Positions 49,532 through 58,332 of a stretch of DNA of 64,000 bases are shown here, piece after piece. The DNA comes from Paramoeba atlantica (taxonomy: Eukaryota; Discosea): the NCBI GenBank assembly GCA_977017575.1, contig CDRNVI010000090.1:1-64000 (forward strand), written 5' to 3'. Within the stretch, counting starts at the first letter, position 1; each line of letters opens with the position of its first letter. The notes below the pieces were generated by a model. It ran no database searches, was not told where the DNA came from, and saw nothing but the letters and a program-made list of their open reading frames with translations. The position numbers were made by a program, and so were the translations under genes.

Positions 49532-50095
49532 ATGTCTCACAAACGTGAGCGTCAAAAGACGAAAACCCCAAGTATGACGGATCGTGTTAACGTGGGCCTG
49601 CAGGCTCTACAAGGATTACCCACCCTCTCCGCAGCTCAGCTCATTGAGTGGCCGCGACGTGAGAAGCCGCTCCCCCCGGATGCGAACGCGCACGGCTCCA
49701 CGCACACGCTCTATCAGCTGGACTCCCATGTTCGGTTTAATTGTTCCCGGTGTGGGCGCATGGGCGTCACCGCGGATATCCTGGCTTGCGACTTTCGAGC
49801 TAACACGCTGCAGTGCGCAAAGTGCTATGAGCGACTGATACGACCCAGACAATTCCAGCCCCTGCGCGTTCACCCGTTCCCCAATATGGTATCATGGGTG
49901 AACTACACCCCACGAGCCGCTGTGGAAGATAAATCTGAACAGATTGAAAATCAATCTCTAGAAAAACCCCCGGAGGCATTCTACCCTTCTGGGGAGAGGT
50001 TAAACACAAATGTAGTGTCGTTGCCCGGGGCCAAACATGTACCTCGTATTGCATTTCACCCCGGAAGTTCCGTGTTACTCCCTTCGAATGGTTAG
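49532..50095 (+). CDS. Zinc-ribbon protein of unknown function
   Basis: Protein of 187 residues. One four-cysteine motif CSRCGRMGV and LQCAKCYERLIRP (C-x2-C, 24-residue gap, C-x2-C; about 72-102) is of zinc-ribbon type. The N-terminus is basic, the C-terminus Pro-rich. Such ribbons occur in RNA polymerase and mitoribosomal subunits; nothing decides between them. Confidence 0.55.
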   Translation: MSHKRERQKTKTPSMTDRVNVGLQALQGLPTLSAAQLIEWPRREKPLPPDANAHGSTHTLYQLDSHVRFNCSRCGRMGVTADILACDFRANTLQCAKCYERLIRPRQFQPLRVHPFPNMVSWVNYTPRAAVEDKSEQIENQSLEKPPEAFYPSGERLNTNVVSLPGAKHVPRIAFHPGSSVLLPSNG

Positions 50096-50367
50096 GAGTA
50101 ACCGGAATGTGAAGGAATGTTTACATCACAAACAGTAGTCCTATCAACAGTGCACATCGTTCTGCTAGGCATTGTCACATACATGTATTAGCATTTTAAG
50201 CAACTTTATATTGTGGCACTTGTCTAGTAAATCCGGAAACAAAACTAGTGTATCTACCGTACGTGTCCAAAAGAATATTGGTAATTTTTTGTTCCAATCA
50301 ATCTACCCATGAAACGTTTCTAGCTCTTCCTTCCCATTTTTTCCTTCCTTCTTTACCCCCACCTCCC

Positions 50368-51882
50368 ATGTCCTTTTCTGTGACCCCGAAATCTCAATCC
50401 GAGCACAACGCGGAGCTCGACGTCTACCGCAACCCCCAGGCCGCGTTCCGTGCCAACAAGATCATCTGCACCATCGGCCCCAACACCCAGTCCTACGAGT
50501 CCATCCACGGCCTCATCTCCGAGGGGATGAATGTCGTCCGGATGAACTTCTCCCATGGCGATGAGGAGTTCCACGGGCGCACGGTCGCGAATGCCCGCAA
50601 GGCCTCCAAGGATCTCGGCGTGCACGTGGGGATTGCGCTGGACACGCGGGGCCCGGAGATTCGAACGGGCGTGATCCCGGAGGGGGAGATCACGCTGGAG
50701 AAGAACCACAAGATGCGACTCACCACGGACCCCGCGTGGCGGGAGAAGGGAAACCGGGACATGTTGTTTATTGACTGTGAGAGCCTTACTACGGTGATGG
50801 GCATCGGGGACCGGATTTATGTCGATGACGGGCTGCTGGGGCTCGAAGTCACGGCAGTCGGGACGGACTATCTGGATGTTGTCGTGATCATCCCCTCGAC
50901 GCTGTCCTCAAAAAAAGGGTGCAACCTTCCGAACAAGGATGTGGATTTGCCCGCGGTCTCGGACAAGGACCGACGGGATTTGCAGTGGGCCGCGAAGATC
51001 GGAGTGGATATGGTGTTTGCTTCGTTTATTCGTAATGCCTCACAGGTGCGCGAGGTACGTGCGGCGCTCGGACGGGATGATGTTCTCGTCATTAGTAAGA
51101 TTGAGAACCACCAGGGGCTGCACAACATTGACGAAATTATTGCCGCCAGTGACGGGATTATGGTTGCTCGAGGTGACCTCGGGGTGGAGATCGACCCCGA
51201 GAAAGTATTCGTCGCGCAGAAAATGATTATTGCGAAATGTAACATTGCAGGAAAGCCGGTGATCTGTGCCACGCAAATGCTGGAGTCCATGACGAAGAAT
51301 CCTCGTCCCACCCGTGCGGAGGTCAGCGACGTCGCCAACGCCGTCCTGGACGGTGCAGACTGCGTAATGCTAAGTGGGGAGACTGCCAAAGGGCTCTACC
51401 CCAACACCGTGGTAAATGTTATGTCCCGTATTTGCAAGGAGGCCCAGGCGGTGACCTGTGAGGGTATCATGTTTTCCTCCATCAAGCACCTTCAGAGTGT
51501 TCCCATGCTCACCGAGGAGTCCGTGGCGTGTTCCGCCGTGAACAGCGCCTTGGAGTTGCGTGCGCGGGCGATTTTAGTGCTCACGAACACAGGCAAGACC
51601 GCGCGACTGATTGCCAAATACCACCCGCCATGCCCGATTGTGTGTGTCAGTGCCTCAGAGACTGTGTGCCGACAGCTCGCGATTGTGCGCGCTGTGTTTC
51701 CAGTGTTCTATGACGCCGACCAAATGGGAGGGGACATGGACAAGGAGAAGCGAGTTGCGAAGGTGACAGAGGGAGCCAAGTCGCTAGGCTTTTTGGCCCC
51801 TGGGGACCTTGCGGTCTGTGTCCATGCGGATTCTAAGACGAAGGGGTTTGCGAACCAGACCCGGGTGATTAGCATCTGTTAG
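50368..51882 (+). CDS. PYK: Pyruvate kinase
   Basis: Protein of 504 residues from the ATG at 50368; the frame is open upstream but that part (T/C-rich) is probably 5' UTR with acceptor tract. Motifs in order: TIGPNTQSYESI, GMNVVRMNFSHGDEEFH (substrate loop), IALDTRGPEIRTG, the active-site KIENHQGLHNIDEII with the catalytic Lys, GIMVARGDLGVEI, CATQMLESM, RPTRAEVSDVANAVLDGAD and VMLSGETAKGLYP. It converts PEP and ADP to pyruvate and ATP. The C-terminus shows no peroxisomal targeting tripeptide (ends SIC), so it is read as cytosolic. 5' third C-rich, the rest more G-rich. Confidence 0.97.
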   Translation: MSFSVTPKSQSEHNAELDVYRNPQAAFRANKIICTIGPNTQSYESIHGLISEGMNVVRMNFSHGDEEFHGRTVANARKASKDLGVHVGIALDTRGPEIRTGVIPEGEITLEKNHKMRLTTDPAWREKGNRDMLFIDCESLTTVMGIGDRIYVDDGLLGLEVTAVGTDYLDVVVIIPSTLSSKKGCNLPNKDVDLPAVSDKDRRDLQWAAKIGVDMVFASFIRNASQVREVRAALGRDDVLVISKIENHQGLHNIDEIIAASDGIMVARGDLGVEIDPEKVFVAQKMIIAKCNIAGKPVICATQMLESMTKNPRPTRAEVSDVANAVLDGADCVMLSGETAKGLYPNTVVNVMSRICKEAQAVTCEGIMFSSIKHLQSVPMLTEESVACSAVNSALELRARAILVLTNTGKTARLIAKYHPPCPIVCVSASETVCRQLAIVRAVFPVFYDADQMGGDMDKEKRVAKVTEGAKSLGFLAPGDLAVCVHADSKTKGFANQTRVISIC

Positions 51883-52387
51883 ATTGGGAGATCTTGAATA
51901 AAACGGGATACCGATGGTTTTCCATGTATCTTCCATACATATAGTGCGTAGTGTGCTAAGTTAAGTATGATATAATGGCGAACAATTGGGCTGTGAAGTG
52001 AAATCTGGGCTTTGACGGGCTTTAAACTTGACGGGCTTTGACGGGCTCAAATTTCCTTGATATGCTTTTGCGCGAGGCTCGGGCGGTGCATCTCTTACTG
52101 CTAAGGAATCAATAGCAGCAAGTGCAATCAACTTGATTGCGGAATTAAGTTTCTTCATTTATCAAAGCGAACTATTTTTTGCTTTACACACCATTATCAA
52201 ACAATTTCTAGCTTTGCTATTCGTTTTTCCATATTTTTTATTTGATTAAGAAAAATTGCTCAGATGTGATTTTTGTCACTAAGTAGTTGATCCAGCCACT
52301 CTTTTACGATACCATTAGATTACCAACATTATTTCTAGCCCACTTTCGTACTATTAAACGAATGCCACGGAAGCACTCTGTTCATAG
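51883..52387. other. Intergenic spacer with short tandem tgacgggctttg units
   Basis: Three copies of a gacggGCTTt unit (52014-52048). The rest is AT-rich; no gene seen. A minus-strand frame (51961-52158) is not credible. Confidence 0.4.
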
Positions 52388-53686
52388 ATGACAGAACCTA
52401 CAGTGATTCACCACACCTTTGCCCGCGATACTACCTTATCGCTCATTGTAGACCCCGGGTCTCACACTTTTCGCGCAGGCCTGAATGCCTACTACAGTCC
52501 ACGCACGCTACGGCATCCTTGCATAGAGAATTATGTCACAGAAAATTTTGACCCGTCGACGACTACAAACAGTATCGAAGCACCCTGCAACGAATCCACA
52601 TGGCATCGGAAAATGGAGCCTGATACTCTTGCCCAGTTTATTCACACCACGTCAGAAAAGCACCGCTATCTTTCACAGGAAGCCTTCACCCCCACAGAGT
52701 CCTGTAATTTTACTCCCCCACTTGTGGTGGTAGCACCTCGAGAGTATGACCGTAACCAGTGCGAAAGTCTCTTGCAATCTCTTCTCACGTGCAACAACAT
52801 TTACACTGTCGCATTGGTCTCTTCAGCCTCCGCGCAATGCTTCTCTGTTGGTCGGGCTACTGGAGTGGTCCTTGAAGGGGGAAACACAACTACCTCGTGT
52901 GTTGCAGTGCATGAGGGGTATACATTGAGAAGAACTGAATCCGATATTCCACTTGGAGGGCTGGACATCACTTTGGCACTACAACGTCTTCTGTGCCCTA
53001 GACAGCCCATCTCACCGGAAGACGGGATAGATCCCTTTTCTAGATATTCTTTGTTAATGAAGGACGCGCTTCTTACCAAGGTGAAACATCAGTGCTTGGA
53101 AGTGTTTGACAAAACACCGCTTTTTCCACTATCAAGACATTTTTTGCGAAAGAAGTCGGAATGCGTCCTACCTGACGGGTGTCGAATTCAATTGGGCCTG
53201 GAACGTTTTGGTTTAACAGAGCCTTTGTTTCAACCACTCGATCTCTCGAGCCCGGACTCGTGTACGTTCTTCGGTAAGCTGACTCACTGGCACCCCAATG
53301 CCCTTCAGGAGGAAAATCAACACTCTCTGTCGGTACCCCGCAGTGTACAAGACCTTGTTGTGCATACGCTCTCCCAAGTATCCCCACTCACGCGAGATGC
53401 TTTGGCAAGTACCGTTCTTACCTGTGGCGGTGGCCTACACTACATTAAAAACTTTTCGCATCGGCTGCAACATGAGTTGGAACCTTTGCTTTTGTCACAA
53501 AACAAGAAGCCAACAAGTCACATGAGAGCTCACCCGACTTTTCTGTCCAGTCAGCATGGCTCACACTCCGCGTGGTGCGGTGCGTCCATAGTGAGTCAGA
53601 TCAACTCCTTCGCTCCTATGTATATCAACCAGGCACAGCTGGACGAACATGGCGTCACTCGGTGCCTAGCACTAAAAATGATATGA
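52388..53686 (+). CDS. Actin-related protein (ARP4-like)
   Basis: Protein of 432 residues. Actin-fold landmarks: LIVDPGSHTFRAGL (phosphate-1), PPLVVVAPREYDRNQCESLL, GVVLEGGNTTTSCVAVHEGY (phosphate-2), SDIPLGGLDITLALQRLL, CVLPDGCRIQLGLERFGLTEPLF (the block that resembles ARP4/BAF53), and TCGGGLHYIKNFSHRLQHEL (adenosine). The nucleotide-binding Asp in D-x-G is D22 and the second loop has GGNTTT instead of G-DGVT-H, so ATP handling is altered. ARP4-type proteins belong to NuA4, SWR1, INO80 or SWI/SNF chromatin complexes. Another ARP is possible. Confidence 0.75.
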   Translation: MTEPTVIHHTFARDTTLSLIVDPGSHTFRAGLNAYYSPRTLRHPCIENYVTENFDPSTTTNSIEAPCNESTWHRKMEPDTLAQFIHTTSEKHRYLSQEAFTPTESCNFTPPLVVVAPREYDRNQCESLLQSLLTCNNIYTVALVSSASAQCFSVGRATGVVLEGGNTTTSCVAVHEGYTLRRTESDIPLGGLDITLALQRLLCPRQPISPEDGIDPFSRYSLLMKDALLTKVKHQCLEVFDKTPLFPLSRHFLRKKSECVLPDGCRIQLGLERFGLTEPLFQPLDLSSPDSCTFFGKLTHWHPNALQEENQHSLSVPRSVQDLVVHTLSQVSPLTRDALASTVLTCGGGLHYIKNFSHRLQHELEPLLLSQNKKPTSHMRAHPTFLSSQHGSHSAWCGASIVSQINSFAPMYINQAQLDEHGVTRCLALKMI

Positions 53687-53874
53687 GCTGAAAAATGTGA
53701 GACATTCTTTTTTCCAGTCTTGCTTACCGCCTTGCCAATCAGTCATAAAAATTTAATAAATGTTTTTGTTTGATAGAAATAAAGAGAGTTTGAGAAACCT
53801 CACATTCTTGAGCACGGAGTAATTTCCATACGAATTTTAGAAAAAACTACCCCTTTTCAACATTTCTCATTCCC

Positions 53875-55005
53875 ATGTTTCGGAACTTTTCAAGAACGAC
53901 CTTGCGCGGGACCTCTCTTTACCTACGATCCGAAATATGGTCCATTGCCCCAGCCACCGAACGGAGTCTCCCACCCCTGTTCCTCCCCCTCACAACCCCC
54001 AAACGGGCCTGTACCACCGTCCCTGCGCTCACAAAACCCCCACCCCGCGACCTCACCGCCCCCCACAACGCCCTAACCCCCCGAGGCACCGACGCTCTCA
54101 TCCGCATCGAGCGTCTCCCCCTTATCCTGGTCGAGGAGTTCCTTCCCCGAAAACTCTTCACCGAGCTCGAGCTCCTGCTCACGGCCTGGACCGAGGAGCG
54201 CGCACAGTACCTGCGCTACCTCCGTCGTCTCACCCATTTCATCACGCTGCTTGTTTTTATTTTCTTTGTCGCTTTAGTGTATTACTCCACGGTGGCCGCG
54301 GATCGAAAGATCCGAGGCACGGCCAATGTCCCCGCACAGATGCGTGTTGGCGCCGTGACCTATTTTGATATCTCCGAGGACGGACACCCCCCCTCGAGAG
54401 TGGTGTTTGGTTTGCTAACGGAGCAGTGTCCGTTGTACACGGAGTACTTTCACAGGTTGTGTTGCGGGATCGCGGCCCCCGACGGGGGCTCGTTTCGCGG
54501 TCAAAAACTTATGGCCCTGATGAACCATAATGTGGCGGTATTCGGGCAGGGGGCGGAGATGACGCATGGGGTGCCGGATTTTAACCCGCGGCATCTCCCG
54601 CGAGAGGATGGGCAGTCGACGGGGCCGTGGAGGGGGGCACTGACCGCGCTGGCCTACTCCCCGAATAAACAGAGCCCGAATTTTTGTATTCACACGGCAG
54701 CCGGGCAGGCGGTGCCGCAGGTGTTTGGGATCGTACTCGCGGGGTTTGATGTCGTCGAACGGATGCATCGTAACCGTTCAGGGTTTGGTGCCGCCCCGCG
54801 ACGAGATTATGAGATTGTCGGGTGCGGGGAGCTGTGCACGTTGGATAAGTCCCGAGTGACGCCGCTGCCGTGGGCGCTGTACTCGGGGATCTCGAACGGG
54901 TATGACGCCGCAACGTTTGAGAAGGAGAGGGATGGCGTGGCCAGTGAACTGGACTGGCAGGCACTGTTGCAGGAGGATGCGGAAAGGATCATGAAAGAGC
55001 GGTAG
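53875..55005 (+). CDS. Membrane-anchored cyclophilin-like protein, probably mitochondrial
   Basis: Protein of 376 residues. An Arg/Ser-rich leader (1-35) is followed by a hydrophobic helix (about 120-142, HFITLLVFIFFVALVYYS) and a C-terminal cyclophilin fold: VTYFDISEDGHPPSRVVFGL, CPLYTEYFHRLCCG, SFRGQKLMALMNHNVAVFGQG and CIHTAAGQAVPQVFGIVLAG. The usual catalytic Arg (FHRIIP) and the QGGD motif are replaced, so peptidyl-prolyl isomerase activity is doubtful and it may be a structural subunit of a membrane complex. C-rich at the 5' end, G-rich after 54420. Confidence 0.65.
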   Translation: MFRNFSRTTLRGTSLYLRSEIWSIAPATERSLPPLFLPLTTPKRACTTVPALTKPPPRDLTAPHNALTPRGTDALIRIERLPLILVEEFLPRKLFTELELLLTAWTEERAQYLRYLRRLTHFITLLVFIFFVALVYYSTVAADRKIRGTANVPAQMRVGAVTYFDISEDGHPPSRVVFGLLTEQCPLYTEYFHRLCCGIAAPDGGSFRGQKLMALMNHNVAVFGQGAEMTHGVPDFNPRHLPREDGQSTGPWRGALTALAYSPNKQSPNFCIHTAAGQAVPQVFGIVLAGFDVVERMHRNRSGFGAAPRRDYEIVGCGELCTLDKSRVTPLPWALYSGISNGYDAATFEKERDGVASELDWQALLQEDAERIMKER

Positions 55006-55180
55006 GCGAAGCGAAAGGTGAAGAATGGGTAATTGGGAGAGATTAATCCACGAGTTTCAAACCGGTGTTCACTTTTTGAGTGTATTCGGCAGGTAATTGT
55101 TTAGACTTCGTATCTCTAAGTCCGAATTACCAGCTCTCCAAAAAAACGTTTTCTCAACCCCTTTTTTCTCTTTCTATGCT

Positions 55181-56509
55181 ATGCTGATATCTGGTCTTGT
55201 TCGCCCCTCCCTCCCGCTACGCAACCTGTACGACCCAGCGTTTATGCGCAACGTTAAAAAAGCAGAGCGGAAGTATCGGGAATCCTGCCAACGCTGCGAC
55301 AGCGTCTCCATGAGCAACGAAGCCCACCTGGACCTCACCGACCGCGGCCCGGCGTGGTACCTCGGCCACATGAACGTGGCTCGCCAGGAACTCGAGCGTC
55401 GTATGCGCCATGTCGACTTTGTCCTTGAGGTGCGCGACGCGCGTCTGCCCTTCACCACCGCAAACCCTGACATCGACACCCTGGTCCAAGCCAAACCCCG
55501 TCTCATCGTATTCAACAAAGCCGACCTCTCCAACGAGCACGTCAACCGTCTCGTTGCGCAATACTACGAAAACCGAGGCTCCCACGTGCTCTTCACCTGT
55601 GCGCAACAAGCCTGGCGTCTCACCACCCACGCCGTCATCCGTTTCGTCGCCTCCTGTGTCCCCGCGGTCCCCTTCCACACCGCCCCCCACCTCGGTCTCC
55701 TCGTCGGCATGCCCAACGTCGGCAAATCCACCCTCATCAACGCCCTCCGTCTCTCCCACGAGTACCAATTCATGCGCGGGGAATCCAAACGTCCCCGTGA
55801 CGGCCAACAGGTCCACATGGCCCCCTGCACCACGCGGCAGGTCAAAACCATCCCCGTTTCCCTCGACCCCCCGATCGCGTTGTGCGACACCCCCGGGCTG
55901 ACCCTCCCGGGGTGTTTCAGCCACCACGCGGGGAACCGGCTCGCGCTGCTCGGGGTGATCCCCTACAACGCGTGCTCGCTCCCGATCGAGGGCCTGGCCC
56001 AGACCGTGTTCACGCTACTGAAACGGTCCGGGATGCTCCACCACTTGGCCGCGTGCCTGCGTATCCCCCGCGTCCCGCTGAACTTTGCGGACTGCGTGGC
56101 GCTGGTGGGGGAGCGCAGCGGGCGGAGTGGGATGTCGCAGCTGAATATTGTGCAGCAGCAGACGGTGCATGAGATGCTGGTGAATGACTTCCGGGTGGGG
56201 AGGCTGGGGAGGTTTACGTTGGATACAGTCCCGAGGGGGGCGTTTGGGCCCCGGCTCGAGGTGGCGAGTTCGGGGAGGGAAAAGGGGGAGGGGGAGGGTG
56301 GCGCGGGGGAGACGGTGTGGAGAGATACAGAGGTGGAGACGAGGGATGTGGAGGAGGGGGGGGTTGCGGGAGGCGAGCACTCGCCGGGGGCCCGGGATAG
56401 CATGCGAGAAACGCTTAATGAGCTAAGGCACGGGAATATGAGTATTTCGAGGAAACAAGGACCCGTGGCGAATCACCGAATGTATTATAAGCTGCGAGAT
56501 CGGGGGTAG
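55181..56509 (+). CDS. MTG1: Mitochondrial ribosome-assembly GTPase MTG1 (YlqF/RbgA type)
   Basis: Protein of 442 residues from the ATG at 55181. It is a circularly permuted GTPase: HMNVARQELERRMRHVDFVLEVRDARLPFT, with G4 NKAD (in LIVFNKADLS), then G5-like TCAQQAW, then the P-loop GMPNVGKSTLINALR (G1), CTTRQVKT (G2) and DTPGL (G3, in LCDTPGLTLPG). This order (G4-G5-G1-G2-G3) defines the family. It helps mature the large subunit of the mitoribosome. C-terminal 110 residues (after 56160) are Arg/Gly/Glu-rich and encoded by a very G-rich sense strand; the 5' part is C-rich. Confidence 0.9.
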   Translation: MLISGLVRPSLPLRNLYDPAFMRNVKKAERKYRESCQRCDSVSMSNEAHLDLTDRGPAWYLGHMNVARQELERRMRHVDFVLEVRDARLPFTTANPDIDTLVQAKPRLIVFNKADLSNEHVNRLVAQYYENRGSHVLFTCAQQAWRLTTHAVIRFVASCVPAVPFHTAPHLGLLVGMPNVGKSTLINALRLSHEYQFMRGESKRPRDGQQVHMAPCTTRQVKTIPVSLDPPIALCDTPGLTLPGCFSHHAGNRLALLGVIPYNACSLPIEGLAQTVFTLLKRSGMLHHLAACLRIPRVPLNFADCVALVGERSGRSGMSQLNIVQQQTVHEMLVNDFRVGRLGRFTLDTVPRGAFGPRLEVASSGREKGEGEGGAGETVWRDTEVETRDVEEGGVAGGEHSPGARDSMRETLNELRHGNMSISRKQGPVANHRMYYKLRDRG

Positions 56510-56680
56510 GAGGTGGGGAGGTGGCAGGAGTTTGCCACTGCTGCTTCTTGGCAAGAAACATACAACCCCTGACACTATACTGTATGCGGTGGGGTACAGT
56601 ACTGTACTCGCAAACACTTTTGACAGTTATCCTAAAAGAACTTTTAATCGCTAATAGCCTATAAAAAAGACAGCTACATA

Positions 56681-57433
56681 CAGTGGTGTTCAGCGTCTTT
56701 TACCCCCCCCTACAGGTCTTGTATTTTGTCCGATTTTGGAAATATTTGGTACAAACCACCGTTTTTCGACCCAATCGTTCCGCATCCGAGGCCCTTTTCA
56801 CTCGAGCGACCCCCTACCCCCCTAGCCAGGTAGGGGTCAAAAAAGCTAATTACAACTTTTTTGGGCTCATTTTTTTGAATGCTTCGGATGAGGAACAGTA
56901 GTAAAGTAGGTCAGAAGACGTGTAAAAGGAGTGCAAAGTAATCTCTAGTATTTAGTCATATGCACTTTAGCCTCCTTGACCAAAAGAAAACGTTTACTAT
57001 AGTCCCGGAAGGCATTCTTAAACGTTTCCGGTTAATCTTCAGAAAAAAAGCGAAAAGTTTCAATGATGGACCCGGGGCTAAGTTTATGAAATTTTTCGAG
57101 TGTCTTATAGGACTTAAGTCGCTCTCAATCGATCGCGAGTGCCGTGCGCTTCTCGGGGCACAAGAGGCAGGAAGGTAAGCACAGGGGGCGGTGCTTCTTC
57201 TTCATGAATCACCAACAAATGTACCAATTTTTAAAAAAATGTACTCTGTGAAAAAAAAAATCGACTTTTTTGCGGTTTTTTTCCCGGTTTAGGTATGATA
57301 CAGGTGCCCACGAGTGAAAAGGACCTCGGATTCGGAACGATTGGGTCGAAAAAAGTCCCATACAAAATATTTCCAAAATCGAACAAAATGCAAGACCTGT
57401 AGGGGGGGGGGTAAAAGAGGCTGAATACTACTG
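56681..57433. mobile_element. 753-bp TA-flanked MITE
   Basis: Ends cagtggtgttcagcgtcttt (56681) and, reversed, cagtagtattcagcctcttt (57433) form inverted repeats of about 130 bp, each with an adjacent TA (56679-56680, 57434-57435). Both arms run through cccccccctacaggtcttg and cgacccaatcgttcc. No coding capacity in the middle. End motif and length match the MITE at 34631-35377. Confidence 0.82.
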
Positions 57434-57525
57434 TATTATGTATACATAATTTTATTATTATTTCCTTGTAATGTTGCATATTCTAACTTATAGACTCTAA
57501 CTTTATAGATTTCCGGAAGAATGAC

Positions 57526-58032
57526 ATGAAAGGACGTTCACAGATTGATACGAACCATGTCTCGCGCCGTCCCTCCGCCTTATCGGTCCCTTTGTACGTT
57601 TTGAATTCCTATGTAAAACGACATTCTGGAGAGTCTGTGTTATTACATGTGGAAACTACCAAAGGAATACGGCACACGGGGAACGTTGTGTTCATAAACA
57701 CCTCCACTATGGACGTTACGCTACGCGAAGTAACCACTCAACGCATCAGAGGACGTGACATATCCCCGTTACCGAAGGAGGGGGTGTGGATATCTGGCTC
57801 TGAGATCCGCTACATCGTCGTGGCCCATGGAACACATACACAACATCTCGAAAAAGAATACGAAGCCGTATGTGCCGACACCGTACGCGAAGTGAAACAA
57901 CCATCTAAGTTTGGTACGAAAGGGACTGTAAATAAGGCTGGTCTTCCGTCGAAAAAAAATTCGCAGCAAAAAGGGAGAGCTAGAACAGTTGTCAAGAGAG
58001 ATGCATCCCCTACGAAGCGAAAGAAGCAGTAG
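57526..58032 (+). CDS. Sm/LSm-family core snRNP protein (SmD-like)
   Basis: Protein of 168 residues. Sm1 motif VPLYVLNSYVKRHSGESVLL and HVETTKGIRHTGNVVFINTS, then MDVTLREV; Sm2 motif WISGSEIRYIVV (family: i.G..IRyi.lp). The basic Lys/Arg/Ser C-terminal tail is like SmD1 or SmD3. Sm proteins form the heptameric ring on spliceosomal snRNAs, and trans-splicing organisms keep them. The middle, between Sm1 and Sm2, has a charged insertion (RGRDISPLPKEG). Paralogue unclear. Confidence 0.78.
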   Translation: MKGRSQIDTNHVSRRPSALSVPLYVLNSYVKRHSGESVLLHVETTKGIRHTGNVVFINTSTMDVTLREVTTQRIRGRDISPLPKEGVWISGSEIRYIVVAHGTHTQHLEKEYEAVCADTVREVKQPSKFGTKGTVNKAGLPSKKNSQQKGRARTVVKRDASPTKRKKQ

Positions 58033-58332
58033 CCTATTCACCGAGCAGAGCAAAGGACTCAATATGCATTCTCTATACACATATTTTGATAGCCCAGATC
58101 GCTCCGGTGTGGCGATTGCTGAGAGCACTCAAGTGTAAAGCACTTGATACGTATTGCCTTATCGATGTATTTCATTGTCCGGCATTGGACATCCATATAC
58201 GTTATTCAATTTTTGATAATACGTATATTGTTATTTGTCGAGAAACATGTGGCATGTTTGACGAGAAGCATGTGTTTTCGTATTTGAATAACATACGAAT
58301 CAATCTTACATTTTCTTTGCTTACTAGTTAGT
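58033..58332. other. Spacer with an open frame lacking a start codon
   Basis: A frame at 58086-58331 reads MIAQIAPVWRLL-type sequence from TTG but has no early ATG; it could be 5' UTR or an unrecognised small gene. Nothing supports it. Confidence 0.25.

Noticed and set aside
55217-55927. 236-codon minus-strand frame opposite MTG1
   Set aside because: Shadow of a high-C sense gene; MTG1's ordered GTPase motifs lie in the + frame.
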